Shown piece after piece: positions 17,894 through 27,268 of a stretch of DNA of 64,000 nucleotides. The position numbers and the translations under genes are program-made. The stretch is from Aurantiacibacter sp. MUD61 (GTDB taxonomy: Bacteria > Pseudomonadota > Alphaproteobacteria > Sphingomonadales > Sphingomonadaceae): positions 2,689,501-2,753,500 of the forward strand of contig NZ_CP115446.1 of the NCBI RefSeq assembly GCF_027912455.1. Reading direction: 5' to 3'. Under the pieces are notes generated by a model that saw only the letters and a program-made list of their open reading frames with translations, ran no database searches and was not told the origin of the DNA. Numbering within the stretch: the first letter of the stretch is position 1; each line of letters opens with the position of its first letter.

Positions 17894-19210
17894 TCAGCGG
17901 CGCACATAGCGGCGAAGTGCATCAAACAAAACCCGAAAGTCGGCGGTAGAAGGGAGAAGTGCGCTGCGCAAAGCAATCATCCCGTATGAACGGAGGGAAA
18001 AGATGCCAATCGCCACGGCGATCGCATTCCCCGTCGCCAGCGCGACAAAAACCCATTTGGGATCATCGTAGCCGGTCACGGCATATCCGATGGCGAAGAC
18101 ACCGATAATACTCGCTGCCATGGCGATGCTCGGCCAGACACGTTCGACCGATCGGTTCGCTATGTTGATGATGCTTTGCAGCGGAAACAGGGCTGTCGGG
18201 ATGGCGAGCCCCTGGAGGTACCAGGCTGCCTCTCGGAAAGCCTCTCCGTAAACTAGCGGCACGATATATGGCGCGACAAGGATTATCGGCACCGCAGTGG
18301 CAAATACGCTCAGGATTGCCAGACGCAGCAATTGCTCGAGCCGTTTCTTGCGCAGCTCCGGGTCAAGCCCGGACAAGGTGGGCAGCAAAGTCACGCTGAG
18401 CGACTGCATGACCAGCGAGACGCTTGCGCTCGCTGCGGTAAAGGCAACGAAGTAGAAGCCCAGCAATTGCGCCGGCCAGATCGCCACGAGCAGGATTCTG
18501 TCGAATTGCCGTGCCAGCGAAAATGACCCGGTCGCCAGATGGAGCTTGCCCCCCGTCCGTACATCGCTGCGAAGGCTTTGCCGATCGACTCGTCCGATCA
18601 GGTACCCGCGGAAACGAATGATCCGCCAGACAAGGATAGGCACGGCGGCAGCGACGAATGCAAGGACCATCACCAGCGGATCGGCGATATCGAGAAGGAA
18701 CAGCAAACCGATCGCGAGCACGAAGAGAACGGGCGAAACTATCCGCTCGATGTTGAGCCGGCGAAAATCCAGCTTGGCTGATTCGACGACGGTGAACGCG
18801 CGGGTGGAAAGGCCCAATGCGACCAGCAGCGCGGACGCCCAGATAAAGGTGGTCCCGCCGAAGTCGCCGATTTCTATCAGGTCAAGCGCGACCGCAGCGG
18901 TGGCGACAAGAACGTAGATCGCCAGCGCCGCCAGTGCGAGCACCATGACGCTCGGCAGGGCAGATTCGGGATGGTCTTTGCTTTTGCGCAGCCGAATGAC
19001 GGCGGCATCGAAGACAGAGAAGCTGAGCAGGCCAAAGCCGAGCTGCGCCCAGAATTGCACCGTGCCGTAGATCCCGCGCCCCTCCGGCCCCAGCAGGCGG
19101 GACAGCATGACACCGGCTATGAAGGTCAGCGCCATAAAGGCGACAGACGCGACAGCTGTGTCGAGCATCTGGCTGGTAAGCGATCGCTTTTGCGGCGTGT
19201 CGCCAGTCAT
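17894..19210 (-). CDS. Polysaccharide flippase (Wzx/MATE-like)
   Basis: 438 aa with about twelve to fourteen TM segments. LGPEGRGIYGTVQFWAQLGF near the N-terminus is the typical second-helix region of Wzx/polysaccharide transporters. ATG 19210 is preferred because AGGGA lies about nine bases upstream, while the longer frame to 19288 begins without a ribosome site. It is expected to move undecaprenyl-linked repeat units across the inner membrane. It lies between the sulfotransferase gene and an exported protein gene next to wzc. Confidence 0.88.
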   Translation of the reverse strand: MTGDTPQKRSLTSQMLDTAVASVAFMALTFIAGVMLSRLLGPEGRGIYGTVQFWAQLGFGLLSFSVFDAAVIRLRKSKDHPESALPSVMVLALAALAIYVLVATAAVALDLIEIGDFGGTTFIWASALLVALGLSTRAFTVVESAKLDFRRLNIERIVSPVLFVLAIGLLFLLDIADPLVMVLAFVAAAVPILVWRIIRFRGYLIGRVDRQSLRSDVRTGGKLHLATGSFSLARQFDRILLVAIWPAQLLGFYFVAFTAASASVSLVMQSLSVTLLPTLSGLDPELRKKRLEQLLRLAILSVFATAVPIILVAPYIVPLVYGEAFREAAWYLQGLAIPTALFPLQSIINIANRSVERVWPSIAMAASIIGVFAIGYAVTGYDDPKWVFVALATGNAIAVAIGIFSLRSYGMIALRSALLPSTADFRVLFDALRRYVRR

Positions 19211-19331
19211 CGTGCTGTTCCCTGTTGGAGTACCTAGGTGCCCAGTCTGGCACGCGCGCTGACTAGAGCCAGCCCGTTGGCAATGCAATCACCGCCGCAG
19301 GGCGACGCCAATTACGCCAGCAAACGCCGGA

Positions 19332-20465
19332 TCAAATGGCTTCGAAAGAAAAGTTCGTAATCGTGGCGCGCAGGGCTGAACGCTGCTCCCAGGCGTTGGC
19401 ATCGAGAACGAGCCAATAAGCGTCGCAATCGCCGGACACTTCCCAAACCGCGGAACTATCGAGTGCGCGTGGCTCAGCATCGTCACCATTGCCAGTGGCG
19501 CAGAACAACCGTGCCTCCACCCGCTCTGCCGCATTTGCCGGCGAAATGTCGGCCGACAAGCGATAGCGGCCAGGCTCAAGCTGGAGCAGCTGTCGCGCAA
19601 CCTCACCATCGGAATATTGCTGCGCATAAAGCTCGTACCGACCCTCGCCCCGCGCCGATAGCGCACGCTGACCGGTCGAGACCAATTGCCAGCTGATGGG
19701 CGGAAATTCAGCGTCTTGCCTGAAGGCAAAAGGAGCGGCATTTTCGCCGGCAATACTTTCCCGCCAAAGGTCCAGCGCGTCTCCATAGAAGCCGGCGTTC
19801 ACCAGGCCGCCAATCAAGATCGCATCGCTCTGATCCGAAGTCCCGACGTCGGTTTGCTGGCGCAATTGATACAGCCTGCGAAGCGCTTCGGGCTGCGGCG
19901 GTACGCCGTTCCAGAATTGACCGACCCATACCGGTTCGGTTTCGAGCACGCGGCGAAGCGGCTCGACAGTGCCTTCGCGCACGAGGACCTGCTTTATCGA
20001 AGAGATCATGTCCGGAACGAGGCTTGGGTGCGCCATCGCGATACGATCGAGGATCGGGAAAGCTGCGTCCAGATCGTCATCCAGCACGGCTTTTTCCAGC
20101 TGCAGCGTGGCAAGCAGGCGATTGCGCTTGTCCAGATCGCTGCCGACAGAAATCAGCCTTTCAAACTGGTCGAGCTCACCGTCTTCGCGCATCTGCACGG
20201 CGACCAGAAACAGGCCATCGGTTGCCAGGGGCTCCTGCCGCCACGCATTGACGGCAAGATCCTCGCCGCCCTCACGCACGGACACGGAAAATGTGCCGTC
20301 CTCTGCCTGCTCCCCCTGTAGGAAAGCGCGCGAGATATCTGCCTGCCAAAAGCCGTTCCAGCTCAACGGGCCGAGGCCCATTTCGGCATTGGCGTGTCCC
20401 TGCAAAAGCAAGAGCGGTGCAGCCAATACGCATAGCCCCGCGATTACGGCACGACCGATTGGCAT
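19332..20465 (-). CDS. Exported helical-repeat protein of the exopolysaccharide cluster, unknown function
   Basis: 377 aa with a Sec signal (hydrophobic core about 8-22, cleavage near HANA-EM). The middle (about 100-240) is a helical, TPR-like solenoid. The last 120 residues look beta-rich (LEPGRYRLSADISPANAAER, then several short strands), resembling a small jelly-roll or carbohydrate-binding domain. Its start overlaps the wzc stop by one base (TGATG at 20463-20467), so translation is coupled to the Wzc kinase. A role in secretion or assembly at the periplasm is inferred from this context only. Confidence 0.8.
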   Translation of the reverse strand: MPIGRAVIAGLCVLAAPLLLLQGHANAEMGLGPLSWNGFWQADISRAFLQGEQAEDGTFSVSVREGGEDLAVNAWRQEPLATDGLFLVAVQMREDGELDQFERLISVGSDLDKRNRLLATLQLEKAVLDDDLDAAFPILDRIAMAHPSLVPDMISSIKQVLVREGTVEPLRRVLETEPVWVGQFWNGVPPQPEALRRLYQLRQQTDVGTSDQSDAILIGGLVNAGFYGDALDLWRESIAGENAAPFAFRQDAEFPPISWQLVSTGQRALSARGEGRYELYAQQYSDGEVARQLLQLEPGRYRLSADISPANAAERVEARLFCATGNGDDAEPRALDSSAVWEVSGDCDAYWLVLDANAWEQRSALRATITNFSFEAI

Positions 20466-22645
20466 CAGGTCAGAACCTCACGATCCGCAGGAACATCCTT
20501 ATTGCCATAGCCATAGCCATAGCTGTCACCGTAGCCGTAAAGCGTATTCCGGCTGTCCAGCTTGGTTACGGTTGCACCGATGATGTCCGCATTGGATTCG
20601 CGCAGGCGAGAGATCGCGCTCTCGATATAACGCCATTTGCCCTCATTTGCTTCGATCACGAAGACAACGCCGCCCACGCCTGCACCCATCAGCGGGCTGT
20701 CGACCAGGCCAAGGACCGGCGGCCCATCGACGATAACATGATCGTACGCGCTCTCGGCTTCATCCAGCAGGCCACGCAGGCGGCCGGTCGACAGCAGCTC
20801 GGCAACGGAATGCGGTTTGCGACCGGCGGAAATAACGTGGAATCCATCAAGCGGATGGCTTTCGCTGACCATGGCGCGCCAATCGTCATCACCTTGCAGA
20901 TACTGCGCAACGCCTGTCGCGGAACTGCCCTCCAGATATTTGTGGATGCCGGATTTACGCATATCTGCGTCTACCAGGAGGACCCGCTTGCCCTGCCGTG
21001 CAAGGAGATATGCGAGGGCGATCGCGCTGAGGCTCTTGCCTTCGCCCGGCCGTGAAGATGTGACCATGACCGATTGCGGTACCGAGCCACCCGAGTGGTA
21101 GGCGATGCTGGAGGTCAGGCTGAAGTAGCTCTCGTAAAGCTCCGAGAAGGATTCGGAGAGATCGTCCACGATATCGTCTTCCGGGGTTCGCGGGATCGAT
21201 GCGAGCAGCGGGATGCCGAGGCGCTGCGGAACCTGGCGCGGATCGCGCAGGCTCTGATCGAACAGGTCGCGGAGATAGAGTCCAACGGCCACGAAAAGCA
21301 CACCCAGTGCCAAAGCAACCAGCAGGTTGCCGAACAGGTTTGGCGAGAACGGAGCGCGAGGCGCGGTGGCGGGATCGACGACGACAATATTGCTCTCGCC
21401 AACGCCGACGACGCCGATTTCGCGGAAACGCTGCAGCAATCCGGCGTAAATTTCGCGGTTCGTATCAACTTCGCGCTGCAGGATATTGTACTGGACGCTG
21501 TCCTGACGCTGGGACAGGAATTGCGAGCGTAGCTGCTCTACTTCCTGGCGCAGATTGCGCTCGCGGGCCAGGGCTTCGTTATAATTGGCACGCAGACCGC
21601 TGATTGAATTGGATTCTTCCCGACGGATCGAGGATTCCAGCTCGGCTAGCTGTGCCTCGAGCGAGCGAAGCGGCGGATAATCGTTCTGAAAACGCGAACG
21701 CAGTTCGGCGATCTCAACTTCGATCTCGCTGCGCCGCTGGCGCATCTGATTGACCGCAGGCGAATCTGCGCTGACCGCTGGCGATCCCTGCCGGGAGCTG
21801 AATGCAGCCTCCGCCGAGATGCGCTCCGCAGTCGCATTGAGCAAAGCCTGGTTAAGCTGTTCCAGTTCGGTTGCCACCAGGGTTTGCGAAGCTGTGTTTG
21901 CGCTGTCCCCCTCGTCGTTGCCACCGCCGAGAGAAACCAGGCCGCGGTCTGATGCATACTCGATGAGTTCGCGCTCGGCTTGCTCCAGTTGCTGCCGCGT
22001 TTGCTGCAAACGGTCTTCCAGAAAATCACGCGCCTCGATTGTGGCGCCGAAGCGTCGATCGAGGTTTTCCGCGATGTAAGCATCGGCCCAGGCATTGGCG
22101 ATCTTGGCGGACACCGGGCCCGAAGGGCTTACAAAGCTGATGTCGACGAGCGTGCTGTTCGGAATCGGACCGATTTCGATGTTCCGCAGCAGGATGTTGG
22201 ACAGACGCCTGTCGATATTGACCGCTTGGCCCGCCTGAATGTCGAAGGCTTCGAGGAATTCGTCATCATTCGCGAGATCGAGTTCACGAACCACCCGGTC
22301 CGCCAGCGATTGGGATTCCAGCAATTGGTACTGGGTGGGCAGATAAGTGCGGTCACGCAGGATGTTGTCGCTTTGCGCGCCTTCCACATCGGTGACGTTT
22401 TGCTCGATCAAACCGATTTCGACCCGTGTCGTCGCACGGAACTGCTCGGTCGCGAGCAAGGTCAGGATCAATCCGACTGCAAGGAACAATGCGAGGACAC
22501 CGGCAATCGCCAGCTTGTTGTTGCGGACAAGATCGAGATACCGCTCAAAATCGATTACGCGGAAAAGACCGTTACCCGAATAGTCGGATGGACCCTGCGG
22601 GCCAAACTCCGACAGCTCGCGGTATTCATTCGTCACGCTATTCAT
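20465..22645 (-). CDS. wzc: Polysaccharide copolymerase / tyrosine autokinase (Wzc/ExoP family)
   Basis: 726 aa from ATG 22645 (GAGGG nine bases upstream; a TTG five codons earlier is unlikely). N-terminal Wzz domain with TM about 45-65, a long coiled-coil periplasmic region (about 170-420), second TM about 440-460, then the BY-kinase domain: Walker A SSRPGEGKSLSAIALA, Walker A' VLLVDADMRKSG, Walker B VIVDGPPVLGL. The C-terminus ends in a tyrosine cluster (YGYGDSYGYGYG) for autophosphorylation. Controls chain length and export together with Wza, whose gene lies 34 kb away at 56450-57172. Confidence 0.95.
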   Translation of the reverse strand: MNSVTNEYRELSEFGPQGPSDYSGNGLFRVIDFERYLDLVRNNKLAIAGVLALFLAVGLILTLLATEQFRATTRVEIGLIEQNVTDVEGAQSDNILRDRTYLPTQYQLLESQSLADRVVRELDLANDDEFLEAFDIQAGQAVNIDRRLSNILLRNIEIGPIPNSTLVDISFVSPSGPVSAKIANAWADAYIAENLDRRFGATIEARDFLEDRLQQTRQQLEQAERELIEYASDRGLVSLGGGNDEGDSANTASQTLVATELEQLNQALLNATAERISAEAAFSSRQGSPAVSADSPAVNQMRQRRSEIEVEIAELRSRFQNDYPPLRSLEAQLAELESSIRREESNSISGLRANYNEALARERNLRQEVEQLRSQFLSQRQDSVQYNILQREVDTNREIYAGLLQRFREIGVVGVGESNIVVVDPATAPRAPFSPNLFGNLLVALALGVLFVAVGLYLRDLFDQSLRDPRQVPQRLGIPLLASIPRTPEDDIVDDLSESFSELYESYFSLTSSIAYHSGGSVPQSVMVTSSRPGEGKSLSAIALAYLLARQGKRVLLVDADMRKSGIHKYLEGSSATGVAQYLQGDDDWRAMVSESHPLDGFHVISAGRKPHSVAELLSTGRLRGLLDEAESAYDHVIVDGPPVLGLVDSPLMGAGVGGVVFVIEANEGKWRYIESAISRLRESNADIIGATVTKLDSRNTLYGYGDSYGYGYGNKDVPADREVLT

Positions 22646-22903
22646 TCGTACAACCCTCAAAAAGGCCAGTGGCCATTCGTGCCGTCGAACAAGTCAGCAC
22701 GCTGAAATCCTTCAATTCGTTTCCACCGATGAAATCGGCTCACTGATCGACATCCGCCCTTGCGGATCATGCGATAGCGGTGACGTGCCAAGACTGCAAA
22801 AGCCAATTTACAGACTTTTGCTTAAAACTGGTGAGATGTGGAAGGCGTGCGCCTGTAGTGTCCATGAGCACCGTTTTCTACCGCATTTCCGCGCAACCAA
22901 GCA
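22646..22903 (-). promoter_or_regulatory. 258-bp leader region upstream of wzc
   Basis: Gene-free gap between the O-antigen-ligase-like gene and wzc. Two small stem-loops can be read: ATCCGC/GCGGAT at 22752-22767 and CCGAT/ATCGG at 22726-22738, both inside the presumed wzc leader. It is the longest intergenic stretch in the cluster and probably holds the promoter for wzc and the genes after it. No -35/-10 pair was convincing. Confidence 0.35.
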
Positions 22904-24343
22904 TCAGCTTGGCTGGCTGCCGACTGAACCCACGCCGGTTTTCTGAGCCGCCTTGGCGATGAAGATGATCGAAAGCGCTGCGACAAGCATCAGCGAAGGC
23001 GTGCGCAGCGGGTAATCGACGATGCTGTGCAGCCCGATCATCACCAAGGTGAGAAAACCGATAATCGCGCCTCGACCTCCCTGTTTCTGAAATTGACCTG
23101 CCCGCAGCAGAAGCACGAGTTTCCGCACAAGCCAGCCGATCGCGAGAACAAGCAATATAACGCTGGCCGCTCCGCCCTCGACCAGAAACTGTAGCCAATC
23201 GTTATGCGCATGATTGAGGTAACGCGGGCGGATCATCGCTTCCGGCTCAACGATCCGAAATGCCTGCTCGAAAGCTCCGAACCCTGTGCCGAAGGGGAAG
23301 TGATCTTTCAGTAAGCCGAAAATCACCGGCAGTGTTTCAAGGCGCTGATCGTCTGTCAGGCTCGAGCTGAATAGTCGCTCCAAGGCAGGCAAGCGTGAAA
23401 TGGTGGCAAACAGTCCGATCAGTGTAAGCGAGCCTGCGACAAGCCCAAATCCGAGCCACTTTACCAGTTTCGAAGATGCCCCCGCTTTCTCCCGGGTGCG
23501 AAAATCGGAAATGAGCAGCCATGCGAAGACAAGTCCATTCACCGCGAGGAGCAGAAGACCAAAGCGCGATGCATTGATGAGAATGCCGAGCACGAGGACG
23601 AGGCTCACGGCCAGGCGGATTGCCGTGGCCTGTGTGAACTTGCCTGCAGTGCGCGGCATGCCAACCTGCGACGCGCCGCGTTCAAACAGGCTGAACAATA
23701 GAGCGATGTTCAGGAACAGGGCGTTGTGGTTGCGGTTTGAAAACAGGCCCACGGCGCTGTCAGCATTGGTGATTTCGTACAGATACAGACCCGGATTTGC
23801 GCGCAGCACAAGCTGGGCGATGCCCAGAAGCGCACTCACCAGGCCGACAACGATGATGAAAGTGCGAAGCTTACGGCGCTGTGACCCGTCCAGCAAGGCC
23901 ATCAGCATCAGTGCCGCGACAGGAACGGTCAATGATGCGAGCGAATTCCACGTGCGCAGCGGGGAAAGCGTAATCGGTCGCCAAAGATCGCTCAGCCCAA
24001 GCAAGCTATCGATTTCCGCAACCGCCTCACGCCCGGCAAGCGACTGCCAGACTTCGGGCGGCAGCGGGATGAGCTGGATGATCATCCACACGGCAAGGAG
24101 GGCGATAAGCGCAATAGGCCAGCGGATCAGCGCGAAGCTTTCGCGGCTCTGCCACCAGACAGCCACGGCAAGAACCAGAGCCGAAAATGCCCGCAGCGGC
24201 CCGACACTTTCGATGTCGTAGCGCGAGCCGCCTCCCATCAGGAACACGGCAGCAGCGAATATGACGAACAGCCAGAAAGCCTTATCCGACGTATATTCGA
24301 ACCAGCGTGGTTTGACGTTGCGAATGACCCGGTCCCTTCCCAT
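22904..24343 (-). CDS. O-antigen ligase / polymerase-like membrane protein (Wzy_C family)
   Basis: 479 aa with about twelve TM segments. The large periplasmic loop holds the family pattern around FPFGTGFGAFEQAFRI and LNHAHNDWLQFLVEGG, in which the H-N-D-W-L-Q motif is diagnostic of the WaaL/Wzy_C family (PF04932). It starts the minus-strand cluster, 172 bp from the divergent purF gene. With the other polymerase at 8232-9599 it gives two candidates for polymerisation; this one could be the polymerase or a ligase. Confidence 0.88.
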   Translation of the reverse strand: MGRDRVIRNVKPRWFEYTSDKAFWLFVIFAAAVFLMGGGSRYDIESVGPLRAFSALVLAVAVWWQSRESFALIRWPIALIALLAVWMIIQLIPLPPEVWQSLAGREAVAEIDSLLGLSDLWRPITLSPLRTWNSLASLTVPVAALMLMALLDGSQRRKLRTFIIVVGLVSALLGIAQLVLRANPGLYLYEITNADSAVGLFSNRNHNALFLNIALLFSLFERGASQVGMPRTAGKFTQATAIRLAVSLVLVLGILINASRFGLLLLAVNGLVFAWLLISDFRTREKAGASSKLVKWLGFGLVAGSLTLIGLFATISRLPALERLFSSSLTDDQRLETLPVIFGLLKDHFPFGTGFGAFEQAFRIVEPEAMIRPRYLNHAHNDWLQFLVEGGAASVILLVLAIGWLVRKLVLLLRAGQFQKQGGRGAIIGFLTLVMIGLHSIVDYPLRTPSLMLVAALSIIFIAKAAQKTGVGSVGSQPS

Positions 24344-24515
24344 CGATACCGGCAGAGCCAGTTATCACTTGGCTGCGCCGATAGCCACGCGCGCGAAAAT
24401 CATCAAGAATAGTGTTGTAACGCCTGCGGATATCACAAAGCAGCTGTTCCGCCCCCTTGTAATAACCGCGTAACATCGCCATTGCGGCAACGCTGCTGGC
24501 CACAAACGGAAATCG

Positions 24516-26006
24516 ATGACCCTCGCCCATCCCCATCACGACGGAGACGGTGACGACAAGCTGCATGAAGAATGCGGCGTGTTCGGCATTATCGGCGTCG
24601 ACCAAGCCTCTGCCGTCACCGCGCTCGGCCTCCATGCGCTGCAACATCGCGGGCAGGAAGCTGTCGGCATTTCCGCCTATAATGGTGCGGAATTCGTCAC
24701 CCGGCGCGCCATCGGCCATGTCGCCGAGAATTTCGGCACCGAAGAATCCCTGGCAGAACTACCGGGCCACATGTCCGCCGGCCACGTGCGTTACTCGACC
24801 ACCGGCGGGGCGGGACTGCGCAATGTGCAGCCGCTTTATGCCGATCTTGCGAGCGGCGGTTTCGCCGTGGCGCACAATGGCAATATCTCCAACGCCGCAA
24901 CACTGCGTCAGGAACTGGTGGAAAAGGGCGCGATCTTCCAGTCGACGTCCGACACCGAAGTTATCATCCACCTGGTCGCGACCAGCCGGTATCCGACGAT
25001 GCTGGACAAGCTGGTTGATGCGCTGCGCCTTGTCGAAGGTGCATACGCGCTGATCGTCATGACCCCGCGCGGCATGGCCGCCTGCCGCGATCCGATGGGG
25101 ATCCGCCCGCTGGTGATGGGTAAACTCGGCGACGCCACCGTTTTCGCCAGCGAGACGGTTGCGCTGGACGTGGTTGGCGCAACTTTCGAGCGGCAGGTTG
25201 AGCCCGGCGAATTTATCGAAGTCGATTTCGATGGCACCATGCGCTCCCACCGCCCCTTCGGCGATGTGCCTGCGCGCCCGTGCATTTTCGAGCACGTCTA
25301 TTTCAGCCGTCCCGATTCGATCTTCAACAAGCGCTCCGTCTATGACAGCCGCAAGAGTATCGGGATCGAGCTCGCCAAGGAAAGCCCGTGCGAGGCGGAC
25401 CTCGTGGTCCCCGTCCCCGACAGCGGCGTGCCAGCCGCCATCGGTTACGCGCAGGAAAGCGGCATTCCGTTCGAGCTTGGCATCATCCGCTCGCACTATG
25501 TCGGTCGCACCTTCATCCAGCCCTCGGACGGCGCGCGCCACGCAGGGGTGAAGCGCAAACACAACGCCAACCGCGCCATTGTGGAAGGCAAGCGCATCGT
25601 GCTGATCGACGATTCGATCGTGCGCGGCACCACGTCGATGAAGATCGTCCAGATCATGCGTGATGCAGGCGCTGCCGAAGTGCATTTCCGCGTCGCCAGT
25701 CCGCCGACGGGCAATGGCTGCTACTATGGTGTCGACACGCCGGAGCGCTCCAAACTGCTGGCGGGCCGGATGGACCTCGCCGCCATGCGCGAATTCATTC
25801 AGGCGGACAGCCTCGCCTTCGTTTCGATCGACGGGCTTTACCGCGCCGTGGGCCTCGAAGGGCGCGACAATGCCCGTCCGCAATATTGCGATGCCTGTTT
25901 CACGGGCGAATATCCCACTCCCCTCACAGATCTTGCGCGGCGCGAGACCGTGGACGCGCAGCTCTCGCTCGATGTGGGCAAAGATACTGATACAAAGGAC
26001 AGCTGA
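24516..26006 (+). CDS. purF: Amidophosphoribosyltransferase
   Basis: 496 aa. First step of de novo purine synthesis: PRPP plus glutamine to phosphoribosylamine. The N-terminal class-II glutaminase domain starts at a Cys in EECGVFGIIG after a 19-residue propeptide that must be removed. The C-terminal phosphoribosyltransferase domain has the PRPP loop VLIDDSIVRGTTS. The C-terminal YCDACFTGEYP matches Bacillus-type enzymes that carry an Fe-S cluster. The stop overlaps the next start by one base (TGATG), coupling it to an SDR gene. Confidence 0.97.
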   Translation: MTLAHPHHDGDGDDKLHEECGVFGIIGVDQASAVTALGLHALQHRGQEAVGISAYNGAEFVTRRAIGHVAENFGTEESLAELPGHMSAGHVRYSTTGGAGLRNVQPLYADLASGGFAVAHNGNISNAATLRQELVEKGAIFQSTSDTEVIIHLVATSRYPTMLDKLVDALRLVEGAYALIVMTPRGMAACRDPMGIRPLVMGKLGDATVFASETVALDVVGATFERQVEPGEFIEVDFDGTMRSHRPFGDVPARPCIFEHVYFSRPDSIFNKRSVYDSRKSIGIELAKESPCEADLVVPVPDSGVPAAIGYAQESGIPFELGIIRSHYVGRTFIQPSDGARHAGVKRKHNANRAIVEGKRIVLIDDSIVRGTTSMKIVQIMRDAGAAEVHFRVASPPTGNGCYYGVDTPERSKLLAGRMDLAAMREFIQADSLAFVSIDGLYRAVGLEGRDNARPQYCDACFTGEYPTPLTDLARRETVDAQLSLDVGKDTDTKDS

Positions 26007-26737
26007 TGGCTGACGAAACTCCCCAAGGGCCGCTTTCCGGCCAGGTCGCGCTTGTCACCGGTTCCAGCCGCGGGATCGGCGCTGCGACGGCAAAGGCGCT
26101 CGCCGCAAAGGGCGCGCATGTCGTGATCACCGGTCGCCGGGTGAAGGATTTGGAAGCGGTAGAGGATGCGATCCACGATGCGGGCGGCACCGCCACGATC
26201 GCACCGATGGATCTGACCGAAACCGATTCGATCGGTCGCCTGGCCCAGGCGATTGCCGAACGCTTCGAAAAGCTGGACCTGCTGGTCATCAGCGCGGCGC
26301 AACTGCCCACGCTTACGCCCGTCACACAGATCGAACAGAAGCCGTTCAACGAAGCGCTGACGCTGAACGTGCTCGCCACACAGGCCCTGATCGCTGCCTT
26401 CGATCCGCTGCTGAAGCGCGCCGAGGCGGGCAAGATCATCGGCCTTACTAGCTCTGTCGGCGCGGAGCCCCGCCCCTTCTGGGGAGCCTATGGCGCGACC
26501 AAGGCCGCGTTCGACAATCTGCTGGAAAGCCACGCCAAGGAAGTCGAACGAATCTCCGAAATCCGCGTCGCGATCATTGATCCGGGCGCGACTCGCACCT
26601 CCATGCGCGCACGTGCTTATCCCGGTGAAGACCCGCAAACGGTCAAGCCGCCAGAGGCCGTGGCAGAACGGATTGCCGAGCTGGCGGAAAAAGGATTCGC
26701 CAATTTGCACCGCGAACGAGTGGAAATATCCTCTTAA
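26006..26737 (+). CDS. Short-chain dehydrogenase/reductase
   Basis: 243 aa classical SDR. NAD(P) motif TGSSRGIGAA at about 18-27, the NAA-type strand replaced by VISAAQL, catalytic Ser near SSVGAEPRP and Tyr-x3-Lys in YGATKAA. Substrate unknown. The tight overlap with purF (stop/start TGATG) is a positional link seen in related genomes as far as I recall, but the biochemical connection is not evident. Confidence 0.9.
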   Translation: MADETPQGPLSGQVALVTGSSRGIGAATAKALAAKGAHVVITGRRVKDLEAVEDAIHDAGGTATIAPMDLTETDSIGRLAQAIAERFEKLDLLVISAAQLPTLTPVTQIEQKPFNEALTLNVLATQALIAAFDPLLKRAEAGKIIGLTSSVGAEPRPFWGAYGATKAAFDNLLESHAKEVERISEIRVAIIDPGATRTSMRARAYPGEDPQTVKPPEAVAERIAELAEKGFANLHRERVEISS

Positions 26738-26830
26738 CCATCTGTCGTAAGCTGCTGGTAAGCAAATCCGGACATTTTGCGCAAAGCAACACGGTGGGGA
26801 CCGTCAACGCTTTGAATGGATTGTCTGACC

Positions 26831-27178
26831 ATGAGTATGCAAAACACGATTGGCCGATACGAGGTCGCCGCACAGGAAGATCGCAGTGCACCCCGCACGC
26901 GCATCATGATCCCTGCCCAGCTGCGCGCATCGGGTAGCCGCGCTTTCCAGACCGTGGTGAACGATCTGTCTCTCAGCGGCTTCTCCGCAACCGCTCTCAA
27001 CCGGATGCATCCTGGTTCGATCTGCTGGCTGACCCTGCCCGGTCTCGAAAGCCTGCAGGCCGAAGTCGTCTGGTGGGAGAATGGTGTGGCAGGCTGCGCC
27101 TTCACCAATTTGCTCAGCCCGATCGTCCACGACAACATCCTCGCCCGCTATCGCGGCGACGGATCGTTCAAGGGCTGA
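26831..27178 (+). CDS. PilZ-domain protein (c-di-GMP receptor candidate)
   Basis: 115 aa single-domain PilZ protein. The c-di-GMP-binding residues are visible: an Arg-rich stretch EDRSAPRTRIMI (RxxxR) followed by the (D/N)xSxxG motif in NDLSLSGFSAT. It could couple c-di-GMP to exopolysaccharide or motility, fitting the polysaccharide genes nearby, but no partner is fixed. Start choice among 26816, 26831 and 26837 is open; none has a strong ribosome site. Followed by a strong terminator. Confidence 0.88.
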   Translation: MSMQNTIGRYEVAAQEDRSAPRTRIMIPAQLRASGSRAFQTVVNDLSLSGFSATALNRMHPGSICWLTLPGLESLQAEVVWWENGVAGCAFTNLLSPIVHDNILARYRGDGSFKG

Positions 27179-27201
27179 ACCTCCCAGCGAGGCTGACTTG
27201 G

Positions 27202-27235
27202 AAAGGGCTCCGCATTGCGGGGCCCTTTTCTTTTG
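27202..27235 (+). terminator. Rho-independent terminator after the PilZ gene
   Basis: AAGGGCTCCGC (27203-27213), loop ATT, GCGGGGCCCTT (27217-27227), then TTCTTTT. An 11-bp stem with one G-T pair and a T-rich tail. A near copy of its right half occurs at 27581-27605. Confidence 0.88.
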
Positions 27236-27236
27236 C
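27212..27236 (+). repeat. 25-bp repeat (terminator half), first copy
   Basis: GCATTGCGG-G-GCCCTTTTCTTTTGC; identical to 27581-27605 except for one base (G versus C). The two copies flank the 97-aa small gene. Confidence 0.8.
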
Positions 27237-27268
27237 CATGCTTGAGGAGCCACACTACGCAGTCGAGC

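Noticed and set aside
24759..25883. 374-aa open frame on the minus strand
   Set aside because: Antisense to purF; no recognisable domain.
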